DNA of 64,000 bases. It comes from Paenibacillus sp. J5C2022 (GTDB lineage Bacteria; Bacillota; Bacilli; Paenibacillales; Paenibacillaceae). Of this stretch, positions 51,250 to 60,043 are shown piece after piece; the first letter of the stretch is position 1; the number at the start of each line of letters is the position of its first letter. The stretch covers positions 1 to 64,000 of the forward strand of contig NZ_JAOQJC010000024.1 of the NCBI RefSeq assembly GCF_025567625.1. The letters run 5' to 3'. The notes under the pieces are model-generated. The model was not told the origin of the DNA. It ran no database searches and was given only the letters and a program-made list of their open reading frames with translations. Both the position numbers and the translations under genes were made by a program.

Positions 51250-51292
51250 CGCAATCCCTCCTGACTGGAATAAGGTTCGGTCCCCTGCGACA

Positions 51293-51520
51293 TTATTCCG
51301 CTGTTCCGGCGTCAGGCGCCAGAGAATCCATAGCATTGCCGTCCGTATCGGGAACCATGGCGTCATTGGTAGCCGACTCATTGTTCACGCCGCCTCCTGG
51401 GACTGCATTGCCGTTAGACCCGTCGTTGTTGCAGGCTGCCGCTGTGAAGATCAACGTCGTGCAAAGGGTTGCCGTCAATATCACTTTCGTCATTTTGCGA
51501 TTATAGGAATGTGTTTTCAT
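51293..51520 (-). CDS. Small lipoprotein, function unknown
   Basis: A 75-residue exported protein: basic start (MKTHSYNRKMTK), hydrophobic stretch, and a lipobox-like TAAAC with Cys30. The mature part is a short Asn/Gly/Asp/Ala-rich chain with no fold visible. An ATG at 51529 sits directly on the GGGAGG site, so the ATG at 51520 is the usable start. A candidate sigma-B promoter lies upstream. Confidence 0.65.
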   Translation of the reverse strand: MKTHSYNRKMTKVILTATLCTTLIFTAAACNNDGSNGNAVPGGGVNNESATNDAMVPDTDGNAMDSLAPDAGTAE

Positions 51521-51578
51521 CGTCGTCATCCTCCCGGTTTGTCATCAATTGGATTAGGAGCGCCTCCCTAGTCCTTAT

Positions 51579-51603
51579 TAACCCGACGCAACCGGCTTGA
51601 ATC
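51579..51603 (-). promoter_or_regulatory. Candidate sigma-B promoter of the lipoprotein-YflT unit
   Basis: Minus strand GATTCA (51598-51603), spacer 13, GGGTTA (51579-51584). The match to GTTTAA-N12-15-GGGTAT is weaker than at sigB, but position and downstream genes fit. Confidence 0.45.
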
Positions 51604-51642
51604 ATATTCCGCCATGAGAAAATTCTCAGATTGCTTCCAGCT

Positions 51643-51945
51643 TTAGAAAATCCAGCTCAATGCAGCAAACAACACCATATACTGAACAATCAAGAGCAAA
51701 TATACCCTTCTCCACACCTTGCGTTCCTCATCCGTCATCTCCTCCGGGCGCAGTTCAGCCCGCTTCTCCAATTTAATCGCTTGATACAGGAGCACATTAA
51801 GCCCTGTGAACAGGAAGAGAGCGGCGCATGCCCACCCTAAGGATTGTTCTCTGCGATAGACGATGACAGTAAAATATACTTGAAAGGCAAGCAGCATAAT
51901 CGCAACGGCCGCCACTGTCACATACAGGCTCACAAGCTCATTCAT
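51643..51945 (-). CDS. Small membrane protein, function unknown
   Basis: A 100-residue protein with three predicted membrane segments (about 5-27, 36-55, 80-99) and a charged loop KLEKRAELRPEEMTDEERKVWRR between the second and third. No family is recognised. Its start overlaps the DUF1361 gene by eight bases, so the two are probably made together. Confidence 0.65.
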   Translation of the reverse strand: MNELVSLYVTVAAVAIMLLAFQVYFTVIVYRREQSLGWACAALFLFTGLNVLLYQAIKLEKRAELRPEEMTDEERKVWRRVYLLLIVQYMVLFAALSWIF

Positions 51946-52588
51946 GCGGAGTCCCCCTTCCTGTGCCGCGTCCGAATACCGCTATCGCCAGCAGCTGCAG
52001 CAAGGTGATCCACGACACAAACAGGAAGGCATCCTTCGAAAAGGACTGCAAGAGACGCTCCAGAAGCAGCCACGGCTCTGTGAACAAATGTACGGAATGA
52101 AATCTCAGAAATCTGCCAATATAAATGCCGATGCTGCCAAGAAGGACAAACAGTAACAACAGCATTCTGCTCCATCTGCCGGCACCGAGCAATCGCTGCA
52201 CGCTTTGAACCATAAGGACATAGAAGAACAGTGCAATAAATACGCCTGCTGCTAACAAGAAGAAATGCCACCATTCCTCCATAGCCATCTCATCCAAATA
52301 GTCAAAATCGAAGAGATTCATATGGATCAGGTCCGTCACCATATAGAAAACATTGGGAGACATCAGCACAAAAATACTATAGACCGCTATACTGGCGGGC
52401 CATTCCCTTATCAAACGCGCCCGGAACAAAGGAAGCAGGTAGGACAACTCCAGCGCTGCGAACGCAAGGAACAAATTAAAGGCAAGGAAGAAGAAGTCGT
52501 TGTCCGTAAACAACACAAACAGCACGTACGCGAAAAACAGCATACGTGCTTTGCTTCTGTCACTAAGAGATGAAATAATTGTAGGCAT
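51938..52588 (-). CDS. DUF1361 membrane protein
   Basis: A 216-residue integral membrane protein with about six or seven helices. The DUF1361 pattern is clear: FLAFNLFLAFAALELSYLLP near the start and LMSPNVFYMVTDLIHMNLFDF in the middle. The chosen ATG at 52588 has AAAGGA upstream; the frame stays open for 25 more codons. A weak sigma-B-like GTGTAA/GTGTAT pair (52725-52751) lies in the 150-base upstream stretch, which otherwise shows nothing. The function of the family is unknown. Confidence 0.78.
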   Translation of the reverse strand: MPTIISSLSDRSKARMLFFAYVLFVLFTDNDFFFLAFNLFLAFAALELSYLLPLFRARLIREWPASIAVYSIFVLMSPNVFYMVTDLIHMNLFDFDYLDEMAMEEWWHFFLLAAGVFIALFFYVLMVQSVQRLLGAGRWSRMLLLLFVLLGSIGIYIGRFLRFHSVHLFTEPWLLLERLLQSFSKDAFLFVSWITLLQLLAIAVFGRGTGRGTPHE

Positions 52589-52745
52589 AGGCTCGCCGTT
52601 CCTTTCGAAATTATTCAGCAAGCCTCTGTGATTGGTCGCTTGTGCCACGCTTAAACCTTCCATAAGTAAGCATTCTGGCAGCTTGCTTCCTCATTATTGA
52701 CGCGAACATGAAAATTTATGTTTCATACACCGATAAATAATTCCT

Positions 52746-52880
52746 TTACACTTCCGCCATGCCCATCTCCAACGCCCGGGCAACGGCTTGACCGCGACGC
52801 TTCACGCCCAGCTTGGCATAGACGCGATTCAGATGCGTCTTCACCGTCGCCTCGCTAATGAACAATTGCTCGGAAACGGA
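52746..52880 (-). pseudogene. 3' remnant of a LuxR-family regulator gene
   Basis: The last 42 codons give a clean LuxR C-terminal helix-turn-helix (SEQLFISEATVKTHLNRVYA, then KLGVKRRGQAVARALEMG). Upstream of that, the frame loses all similarity to the family: the usual LTxREREVL start of the HTH domain is missing, and there is no regulator N-terminal domain. The remaining open frame up to 53099 runs through the terminator hairpin and is not a gene. This is a truncated fragment. Confidence 0.75.
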
Positions 52881-52950
52881 TAGAAGCGGCCGAGCTCCCG
52901 GTCTGTACGATCCCTCTCCTTCATATCGTGCCACATACGGCACAAGCTGA

Positions 52951-53079
52951 CCGGTAACGGTCGGCCGGTGGACACCGTTCAAACCATTTGGCATTCGACT
53001 GTACAGGGACGACGAGGGCAACTTGTGGACCCGATACTGGAGCAAAAAAATGACCCGCCTGCGTCCGTTTTGGAAATAG
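52951..53079 (+). pseudogene. 3' remnant of an unknown plus-strand gene
   Basis: A plus-strand frame of 42 codons with no start codon, ending in a TAG at 53077-53079. The last residues read LYRDDEGNLWTRYWSKKMTR then LRPFWK. A perfect terminator follows 11 bases later, as expected behind a real gene end. The family is not recognised. Together with the LuxR remnant on the other strand it marks a deletion that removed the 5' halves of two divergent genes. Confidence 0.5.
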
Positions 53080-53090
53080 TACGACAAGTC

Positions 53091-53136
53091 AAAAACCATT
53101 AGCGAACAGATGCGTTCGCTAATGGTTTTTCTTTTC
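53091..53136. terminator. Perfect 17-bp terminator hairpin
   Basis: AAAAACCATTAGCGAAC and GTTCGCTAATGGTTTTT pair perfectly around AGATGC, with TTTTTCTTTTCTT on the plus strand and AAAAA/TTTTT on the stem ends in the other direction. It serves the plus-strand remnant and probably also spoIIE. Confidence 0.9.
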
Positions 53137-53330
53137 TTGACAGATCAATCATCTCAAGCAGCTTGCCATTCCCAATCCTCCCCCATCCATCGGCTATTCA
53201 ACTTCCCATCCTACATCTTCAATTCCCCCCCTTGCCTTATTCCCTCTTTATTGCATCAACCTTCACCCGCTCCCACTATTGTCATTCTCCCTCCGCTGCT
53301 CTCCATCCATGACCGTGTCACTCCCCTCCT
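53137..53330. other. Purine/pyrimidine-skewed spacer after spoIIE
   Basis: This 194-base stretch has no gene that I can support. The minus strand is strongly purine-rich, with runs such as GGAGGGGAG and AAGGGGGGG. Several stop codons interrupt every frame; two or three tiny frames of 13-16 codons are not convincing. It may be untranslated 3' end of spoIIE mRNA or decayed sequence. Confidence 0.4.
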
Positions 53331-55823
53331 TCAGCTCACCGTTCTCGGCCGCTCCATCCGGGTGACACCCGGCCAACGGAACGCCGCCCATTCCGGCACA
53401 TGCTTGTCGACGCGGGTGACGAGCACCGTCATGTCGTCAACAATATCGCCGTCGTGATGACGCACGACCCGCTCCAGCAGCGCATCCGCCATCTCCTGCG
53501 GATCGTTCGTCTCCAGCTCGCCGATAATCCGCTTCATCCATAGTTCCTTGTTCACCGCATAGCCAGGAGCGTCATAGATGCCATCGCTCATCATAATGAG
53601 CGTATCTCCCGGCTGCAGCTGCATGGAGACGAAGTCGACATCAATGTCCTGTATGATGCCGATCGGCAGATTGTTGGCGGTAATCGGGATAACCTCCTTC
53701 CCTCTTCGGATAAAGCTTGGCGTCGACCCAATCTTCAAGAAGGTCGTATGCGCTGTATATAAATCTACGATAGCCAGGTCTACCGTAGCGTACATTTCCT
53801 CGGATGAACGAAGCAACAGGACGGAATTGACCGATTTCACCGCCAGCCGTTCATCCATGCCCGACTGCAGCAACTGCTGCAGAATCGATAGCGCGGCGCT
53901 GCTCTCCTGGCGCGCACGCTCACCATTGCCCATGCCGTCGCTGATCGCGACGGCGAACTTGCCGCTTCCCAGCTCCACCAGACTGAAGCTGTCTCCCGAC
54001 AGCAGATCGCCCCCCTTGGCGGCTCCCGCCACACCGGTCTCCACTTCGAATTGCTTGGCTGAACCGAAGACGACGAGCGTCGGCTCGCCCGGCTTCTCCG
54101 GCGCTTGCTCCGCTTTCACCGCAATATGCTCGCCCAATATATCGCTAAGCAGCGGTGCGATAATTTTCCGGCATTCATCAAATCCTTTCTCAAAGGAATG
54201 GTATACTTCAATTTCTACGCTTCCCTCCTCCAAATTAACAATGTCCACGCCCTGAATCGATAATCCTAGTCCTTCCACCGCCTCCCGTATTTGTTCTTCT
54301 TGCAAATGCAGCGTCTGCCCCTCCCGTCTAATCTCCTTGGACAGATCCTCCATTACCTGCGATACGCCTAACAATTGATCGGCAACAAGCTGCCGGGATT
54401 CGTATAATTGCTTCCTCCACTGCATATCATTGTGATATAGCTCGTACTGATGCTTCATCACCGCCATCACTTGCGAAGACTTCACGCAATGCGAAGTCCA
54501 TGAACGGGGATGGTCCTTGGAGAGCGGAATCCGCTTCTCCTCCACTGTCGTCATCATCTCCGTCATCATCTTGTAGGTGTTGAAGAACTTGCCGTCCCAG
54601 CAAGCGCTCTGGCGATGGCAGGAGGAACAGCTCCGTTCCGCAACGGCATTCATGAAGTGGCCGATCTCATCCTCGCGCGTCGTCTCGCTTGACTTCCGGT
54701 TCATCTGCCCGAAGCTGCGCGACAGCTGGCGGAACACTTCCGAGAATTGGGTAACCCGCTCCGCCGTAACTTCACGGACGCGCTTCGCATAGTCATGCTG
54801 CGACTTCGTATGCTCATGCGTGCCCGGAACGTAACGGGCAATTGTGCGGATAATGCCCCGTGGCGTGAGCAGCAGCAATGTAGCCGCGGCGACGGATTCC
54901 CATGTGGAGCTCATCACATCAGAGCCTGTCCCGATATAGACCGTCAGAATCGATGTGCCAAGCAGCATACCGAATGCCGCGGCCATCTTGCCCCCGTCCC
55001 GCAGCAGTCCCGCCAGCAGCCCCGCGAAGGCCAGCATGCTCATCTGCACGATTGCGCTGAAGTCGGCCAGACTGAGAATCAGTCCCGCGATGACGCCTAC
55101 CGACGCCCCCAGCGGCGCGCCGCCCGCCATGGCGAACAGCAGCAGCATATACCGGCTCATCACATGCTCCGCCGACATATCGTAGAACTCCCAGCCCACC
55201 ATACCCGTCATAAGGGAAGCAAGCAGGATCATTACGCAAATAATCTCTTCATGCTTCAGTACCGCGGATTTCTTCGTCATCATCAATACCGGCATCGCAT
55301 GGATGAAGACCAGCGTCAAGACGAAGGCAAGCGACGACTCCACGACGACCATGACGAAGTTGTACCAGCTCAGCTTGTCCCCAATGAATACACTGAACAT
55401 GCCGACGAGCAGCGTCGCGGTGAAGACAAGGATCGGCGCGGTGGACAACTCGGCCTTCTCATAAGCATTCAATCCCTTCAACAGGAGGAATAAGACGACG
55501 AGCTCAAGAGCGATCCATAGCGGTGCCGGATCGGCAGCGAACCAGCTCCCCGCGACAAGTGCGATAGCTACCCAGGGGAACAAATCTCTCCGCATAAAGT
55601 AAGTGACGGCGAAATAAGCGGCGGCAAACGGCATAAGCGACTCCAAGATAACGGCACGTCCCAACAGGAAAGCGATAGCCAGCATCAAGAACGCCCACTT
55701 CTTCCCCAAGAAAAAGCCCATCAAGCGTCTCGCCCCTGCCCAATCTCTTCCGATTCCAGCCAAGCTTTGCACCAGCTTCTGACGTTTAAGCTCAAGGATA
55801 CCAGCTACTTGTTCCTTCTTCAC
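53331..55823 (-). CDS. spoIIE: Stage II sporulation protein E (SpoIIE phosphatase)
   Basis: An 830-residue membrane phosphatase that dephosphorylates SpoIIAA and so activates sigma-F in the forespore, and takes part in polar septation. Residues about 35-330 hold some ten membrane helices. A central region follows, with CSSCHRQSACWDGKFFNTYK. The C-terminal PP2C domain has Asp629 in AISDGMGNGERARQES and DTLIMMSDGIYDAPG plus DGDIVDDMTVLV. The start is GTG at 55823: the upstream ATG overlaps the -10 box itself. It has a Spo0A-type promoter. Confidence 0.95.
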   Translation of the reverse strand: MKKEQVAGILELKRQKLVQSLAGIGRDWAGARRLMGFFLGKKWAFLMLAIAFLLGRAVILESLMPFAAAYFAVTYFMRRDLFPWVAIALVAGSWFAADPAPLWIALELVVLFLLLKGLNAYEKAELSTAPILVFTATLLVGMFSVFIGDKLSWYNFVMVVVESSLAFVLTLVFIHAMPVLMMTKKSAVLKHEEIICVMILLASLMTGMVGWEFYDMSAEHVMSRYMLLLFAMAGGAPLGASVGVIAGLILSLADFSAIVQMSMLAFAGLLAGLLRDGGKMAAAFGMLLGTSILTVYIGTGSDVMSSTWESVAAATLLLLTPRGIIRTIARYVPGTHEHTKSQHDYAKRVREVTAERVTQFSEVFRQLSRSFGQMNRKSSETTREDEIGHFMNAVAERSCSSCHRQSACWDGKFFNTYKMMTEMMTTVEEKRIPLSKDHPRSWTSHCVKSSQVMAVMKHQYELYHNDMQWRKQLYESRQLVADQLLGVSQVMEDLSKEIRREGQTLHLQEEQIREAVEGLGLSIQGVDIVNLEEGSVEIEVYHSFEKGFDECRKIIAPLLSDILGEHIAVKAEQAPEKPGEPTLVVFGSAKQFEVETGVAGAAKGGDLLSGDSFSLVELGSGKFAVAISDGMGNGERARQESSAALSILQQLLQSGMDERLAVKSVNSVLLLRSSEEMYATVDLAIVDLYTAHTTFLKIGSTPSFIRRGKEVIPITANNLPIGIIQDIDVDFVSMQLQPGDTLIMMSDGIYDAPGYAVNKELWMKRIIGELETNDPQEMADALLERVVRHHDGDIVDDMTVLVTRVDKHVPEWAAFRWPGVTRMERPRTVS

Positions 55824-55860
55824 GTTCAGACACCACCATTCCGAAAGTAATGTGGTTCCC

Positions 55861-55927
55861 ATTATAGGGGGTTGTCCTTATGAAGTTTGTCAGTTAACGT
55901 AACACGATCAAAAATTTTTTTCCGACA
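55861..55927 (-). promoter_or_regulatory. Spo0A-activated promoter of spoIIE
   Basis: Minus strand -35 CTGACA (55888-55893) and perfect -10 TATAAT (55861-55866) lie 21 bases apart, longer than normal, as at B. subtilis spoIIE, where Spo0A compensates. An 0A-like box overlaps the -35 (TGACAAA), and another with one mismatch (TGTCGGA, 55921-55927) lies 28 bases further upstream. Confidence 0.75.
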
Positions 55928-56226
55928 AAAACAGTTGCCTCTCCGCGCTCTGTCATAACTGTGTCAAACGCAAGGCGCGCAAGGCTTTCCTGCTCATGCG
56001 CCACCTGGTTCGGCGTGTTCTCGTTCAACAAATTGCACAGGAAACGCTTACAACTCTCTATCGAATCGACGCCATAACCTGTCGGTATTGCAGGAGCATA
56101 AGAGAAAACGCCGCGCGCTGCCGTCATGACTGTTCGTTGAAACGACAGGAATAACGCAGCTGTCAGATAAGCCCGACGACATATGGTGAGAAAAACGCCT
56201 GACGGCGTCCTTCCTTTAACGTTCAA
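55894..56226 (-). CDS. Possible small gene or gene remnant upstream of spoIIE
   Basis: An open frame of 110 codons. The first 30 run through a terminator hairpin, so the full length is not credible. The last 57 residues (from DSIESCKRFLCNLLNE to VGKKFLIVLR) look protein-like: helical, with charged and hydrophobic residues in a regular pattern. No ribosome binding site precedes any Met in it, and it ends against the spoIIE -35. It is either the 3' part of a gene cut by the island to its right or chance. No family is recognised. Apart from this and the spoIIE promoter, the 480-base gap 55824-56304 holds only a terminator. Confidence 0.3.
   Translation of the reverse strand: MNVKGRTPSGVFLTICRRAYLTAALFLSFQRTVMTAARGVFSYAPAIPTGYGVDSIESCKRFLCNLLNENTPNQVAHEQESLARLAFDTVMTERGEATVFVGKKFLIVLR
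56190..56208 (-). terminator. Terminator after the GHL6 glycosidase gene
   Basis: Minus strand ACGCC-GTCA-GGCGT followed by TTTTC, about 95 bases after the glycosidase stop. The stem is short (5 bp) but GC-rich with a tight loop. Confidence 0.55.
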
Positions 56227-56304
56227 CGATCAGCGACCGCCATGCGGCGGATGGTTCCGGATCATATACAGAGTGAACCGCTCTCCCCCAAGTTCAACCA
56301 TCAA

Positions 56305-58395
56305 TTAAGATGAGAGCTCTACCGCAACGGCCGCGTGCATCCCGACTTCCGACACGACAAAACGGACGCCGCCGCCCTCTTCCGGAACGAGAGGCAACTC
56401 CAAGCCTTCGGGAACGAGACGAGCCTGTAAAAACGACGCCTTCAGTACGGCTGGAGATCTCAGCACGACCTCGATATCGCGCACCGGCATAATCTCCTCA
56501 AAGAACGCTTTCGAGCCCGCCGCCTTCTCCTCCCGCACATTGATGAGATGCACGATAAGCCGCGACGATTGACGCATCACGTTTACCTCCACCGAGAGAG
56601 GAGCTTTCACTTCGATTTCCGGACGCGGATGAAGAACCCGCAAGCTTTGCAAATAAAGCTTCCGCAGCCAAGGCGATCCGGTGTGCCAATACGCGGACTC
56701 GATCGGACCCGCCATATACAGGCAAGTCCCCTTGCCGTACGCATGCACAACGACACCGGGATGCGGAGTGCGTCTCGCCGGATGGGCGTGCTGGTGATAC
56801 ACATGACGATGCGGCTTCGCTTCGACGGCAGGATCCATCTGCCCGGCAAGGACGAGGGCCTCCGATTTCGGCGTCACACGAATCGCCGCAAGCTCCGGAT
56901 CGTTCAGCAGAAGCGGCATATCCGGAACGGAAGCGGCCAGAGCCCCATCGCACGGATACAGATAGGAAACGCTGTAGACAGACACGTCGACAAACTCCAC
57001 GCCGAACACGTCCGCCAGTCCGAAGTCCGCTTGCCTCTTGCCGTCCCCTTTATACAGCGACGTGCGGTTCGATGCCACGATGCGGCCCCCATCCCGGACA
57101 TAAGCGCGAATTCGATCCTCTACTGCCTTGCTTATATATGCCTGATCGGGCAAGATGACAACAGCGTACCGGTCGATCGACTCCATCAAAACCGTCTCGT
57201 TCACGATGTCGAAATGGATATGTCCTTCAACCAGTATGCGGTGCAAGCCTTGCAGCCACGCATCATCGCGGCTCCAGGCCATAGCGGAGGCTTCCAACAT
57301 CCGTTTGTTTTCGATCGAATGAAGCACCGCAACGAAAGGCTCGCTTTCCGCATCCGCCAGCCACGGCTCCAATGCCTGCACCCATCGATTCGCTTCGCCG
57401 ATCACCTCCATCGCCGGACCGGGCATCCGGCCCTTGAGCTCGCCTGACGGATACGCCACGTGACCAAAGCTGATCGAACCGCCGTTGGCGACGGCGATGG
57501 CCGCCGTCGCCCGCAGCGTAGCCGCTGGGGCGACCGTCCATTCCCCCCAGCTTCCCATCTCGCTAGGCATCATCAGCTCGAACGGCTTGCCGAACGACCG
57601 TTTCCAGCGAGCGAGCAAGCTCCCGTACAAATAATGGGGCGGATGAAATTCCGAGGTGAAATAATCGGCATACTGATCCGCCTCCACTTGCCCGAATTGT
57701 AGGTCTCCCGCATGATTCCAGCCAATCAGCAACTGCGAATTAAGCGATTTGAGGCGGCTGGCGGCATCTCGCAGAAAACGATGGCGCACGTCTCGGCGGA
57801 ACGTATGCCACTGGCGGTACCCCTCAGTGCCCGGCTCGGGATTGGCCGGCATCGGACTGCCGAACTGCTGCCGATATCCGTTCTGGCAATATTCGCAGTA
57901 GCAGCAATCTTTCCAAACGTACGTAATATCGAAGAAAAAGCCGGCTACGTTATAATTCGTGGCAATTTCCTCGAGCTGCCCCATCACGAAGTCGCGGTAA
58001 GGGGAGTTCATGCACAGCGGATCATAATAGCCGAAGGCTTCCGTAATCATCTGTCCATCCGCCTTCCGTTGCCGATAATCCGGATTGGCGGCCGCCACAT
58101 GGCCGTTCAAGGCGACATTGTAATAGGCGATGATCGCGATTCCATGCTTCCGGGCTTCCTCTGCCGCCTCGGCGAGCAGATCGCCCTTCAGCTTGGCATT
58201 TTTGAAGCCGATTTTTGTATCGTAATAGCTGGTGCCAAACGCATCCTTCGTCATAAACGTGATCGTCTGCATGCCCGATTTTGCCGCCGCGGCGAAATAG
58301 TCCTGTACGTTCAGTTCGACCTCCGGCACCGACTCGCCGGCATGAAAATCAAACAATCCGCGTCGATACGTTTGCCTGTACAACTTGTTTTGCAT
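56305..58395 (-). CDS. GHL6-type glycoside hydrolase with trimerisation-like domain
   Basis: A 696-residue cytoplasmic protein. The N-terminal TIM-barrel (about 10-330) matches hypothetical glycosyl hydrolase family GHL6: RRGLFDFHAGESVPEVEL, TFMTKDAFGTSYYDTKIGF, IIAYYNVALNG, and DITYVWKDCCYCEYCQ with acidic and cysteine residues. A beta-galactosidase-trimerisation-like fold follows (about 360-590, DRYAVVILPDQAYISKAVEDRI, GGRIVASNR), then a beta domain. There is no signal peptide. The substrate is unknown; fucosidases and beta-galactosidases are the nearest known types. It is followed by a terminator and lies downstream of the ceramidase-like gene, 111 bases away. Confidence 0.78.
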   Translation of the reverse strand: MQNKLYRQTYRRGLFDFHAGESVPEVELNVQDYFAAAAKSGMQTITFMTKDAFGTSYYDTKIGFKNAKLKGDLLAEAAEEARKHGIAIIAYYNVALNGHVAAANPDYRQRKADGQMITEAFGYYDPLCMNSPYRDFVMGQLEEIATNYNVAGFFFDITYVWKDCCYCEYCQNGYRQQFGSPMPANPEPGTEGYRQWHTFRRDVRHRFLRDAASRLKSLNSQLLIGWNHAGDLQFGQVEADQYADYFTSEFHPPHYLYGSLLARWKRSFGKPFELMMPSEMGSWGEWTVAPAATLRATAAIAVANGGSISFGHVAYPSGELKGRMPGPAMEVIGEANRWVQALEPWLADAESEPFVAVLHSIENKRMLEASAMAWSRDDAWLQGLHRILVEGHIHFDIVNETVLMESIDRYAVVILPDQAYISKAVEDRIRAYVRDGGRIVASNRTSLYKGDGKRQADFGLADVFGVEFVDVSVYSVSYLYPCDGALAASVPDMPLLLNDPELAAIRVTPKSEALVLAGQMDPAVEAKPHRHVYHQHAHPARRTPHPGVVVHAYGKGTCLYMAGPIESAYWHTGSPWLRKLYLQSLRVLHPRPEIEVKAPLSVEVNVMRQSSRLIVHLINVREEKAAGSKAFFEEIMPVRDIEVVLRSPAVLKASFLQARLVPEGLELPLVPEEGGGVRFVVSEVGMHAAVAVELSS

Positions 58396-58506
58396 CTTTT
58401 AATCTCTCCAGTCCTGAATTCTAGCTTGCCTGACATGGCGTTATTCCTACACTGTTTTCGCACTATTTGCGCGCTGAATACGCGTTGTCCTTGATGACTC
58501 CCGGCG

Positions 58507-59991
58507 TCAGACCCACAACGCACGAATAAGCCGAACAGTCGTATCGACGAGTTGCTGCCCTCCCTCGGGACCAACCGGATTGCTGGCCGGCACCGAGCCG
58601 TAGCCTCCGCCCGCCGTCGAGCGCGGGCTGGGCACATACGTGCCGGGACCTGCCAACTGCACAATAAATGTTTGCAGGGCAGGCGATCGCACCTGAAGCT
58701 GAATGCCGTAATCGACATAAAGCTCGTACGGGTTGGTTGAAAATACGACGTCCCCGAGCCGGACGACATGTACAGTAATCGTTTCGGCCAATCCGGCTCG
58801 CTGCCGTTCGTGGCGTCGGACGACCGCGCCGTTCCATCTGTTGCGGAAATAGGCATGCGTCGCGTCGACATACCAGCGCGGCGATTCGCACAGCTCCGGG
58901 CTTCGCTCCAGCTTGCTCCGCTCCTGCTCATAGATGGCGCGCCACAGCTCGGCTTCGCGGGCGGCTTCACTGGCGTCGGCTTCGTCCAGTTCGTTTAGTG
59001 GCAGCTCCACCGTCTCGACGCTATGACGAAGGCAAGGCGCATAATCGATCGTCCCGCCGATCACCGCCACGACCTCCTCCACGGCACTCGCCAGCCGGTG
59101 GGCGATTTCGTCCCGTGCCGTGCGGCCCTTCAGCCGCAGCATGCGCTCGTACGGCTGCTTCCCGAACAGAAGCGTCGGCGTCTGTTCGCCGGCGGCGCTG
59201 CATTGTGGGAGGATGAACAAATGTTCGCCGAGCCGCCGACGCAGCTCCTGACGAGCTTCATGCCAATAGTCGGCACTGATGACGAAGTCCGCCTCACTCG
59301 CCTGCGAAGGGCAGGGCACATTCACGACGACGCCGGTCAGCGTTCCCGCCGAATCGTACACGGAGGCCACATGGACGCTATGCTCCTCGAAGCCTTCGAT
59401 ATGCCGAAACGTATCGTTCACCTCCGGCAGCAGAGCGTACATCGCGGCCCTGCCGGCATCGTTCACCCAGCGCCGGTTGTGGCCCACGACCGCATGACCG
59501 ATTCCGTAGGCGATCCCTCCGGGCGCCCGGGATAACCACGCCGAAACAATCGCTTGCGCAAGACGTTCAGCCGTCCATGACACGTACGCTTCCACTGCCA
59601 GCGCATCCAGCTTCAGCTCGCTGTCCCCTCCAGGAGCGTGGGCAGAATTGCCGGAATGTGGCTGGATCTCGGGAGCCGTATGGGTATGCGTCGCATGAAG
59701 CATGACATTTCGCGGGTCAAGTCCGGTTTCCGCATAGCGGACGTCCAGACGAGCGACGACCGCCTCGCTCAGCTCGTCGGATATGCAAAACAAATCGCAG
59801 CCGACGAATACCGCCTGTTCCCTGCCCGATTCCAAAGCCCATACCGTCGCCTGAATCGGATCGGCCACCCCTTCCGACAAACGGGCATGGAACTGTCCGG
59901 ATAAAATGACCGGCTGCGCCGGCGTCAAATCCACTTCCGCCCACCCGGTAAGCAACCGCATCCGGCTGCCTTGCTTCTCTGTTTTTCCCAT
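58507..59991 (-). CDS. Neutral ceramidase N-terminal-domain-like hydrolase
   Basis: A 494-residue protein without a signal peptide. It begins with the family pattern LLTGWAEVDLTPAQPVILSG and has the metal-binding HATHTHTAPE. VFVGCDLFCIS and LFILPQCSAAGEQTP are also typical of the neutral/alkaline ceramidase family N-terminal domain as found in bacterial catabolic islands, where most members are uncharacterised. The ATG at 59991 has AGGAGG seven bases upstream and was taken over an ATG 7 codons earlier. It is divergent from the AraC regulator and heads the unit with the GHL6 gene. Confidence 0.72.
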   Translation of the reverse strand: MGKTEKQGSRMRLLTGWAEVDLTPAQPVILSGQFHARLSEGVADPIQATVWALESGREQAVFVGCDLFCISDELSEAVVARLDVRYAETGLDPRNVMLHATHTHTAPEIQPHSGNSAHAPGGDSELKLDALAVEAYVSWTAERLAQAIVSAWLSRAPGGIAYGIGHAVVGHNRRWVNDAGRAAMYALLPEVNDTFRHIEGFEEHSVHVASVYDSAGTLTGVVVNVPCPSQASEADFVISADYWHEARQELRRRLGEHLFILPQCSAAGEQTPTLLFGKQPYERMLRLKGRTARDEIAHRLASAVEEVVAVIGGTIDYAPCLRHSVETVELPLNELDEADASEAAREAELWRAIYEQERSKLERSPELCESPRWYVDATHAYFRNRWNGAVVRRHERQRAGLAETITVHVVRLGDVVFSTNPYELYVDYGIQLQVRSPALQTFIVQLAGPGTYVPSPRSTAGGGYGSVPASNPVGPEGGQQLVDTTVRLIRALWV

Positions 59992-60043
59992 AACCGATCC
60001 TCCTTCGCTCAAAGTCCAATCGACGATTAACGGTGAGCTGTGT

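Noticed and set aside
52881..53099. N-terminal part of the open frame containing the LuxR fragment
   Set aside because: It reads through a perfect terminator and across a coding remnant on the opposite strand; it is not similar to LuxR proteins.
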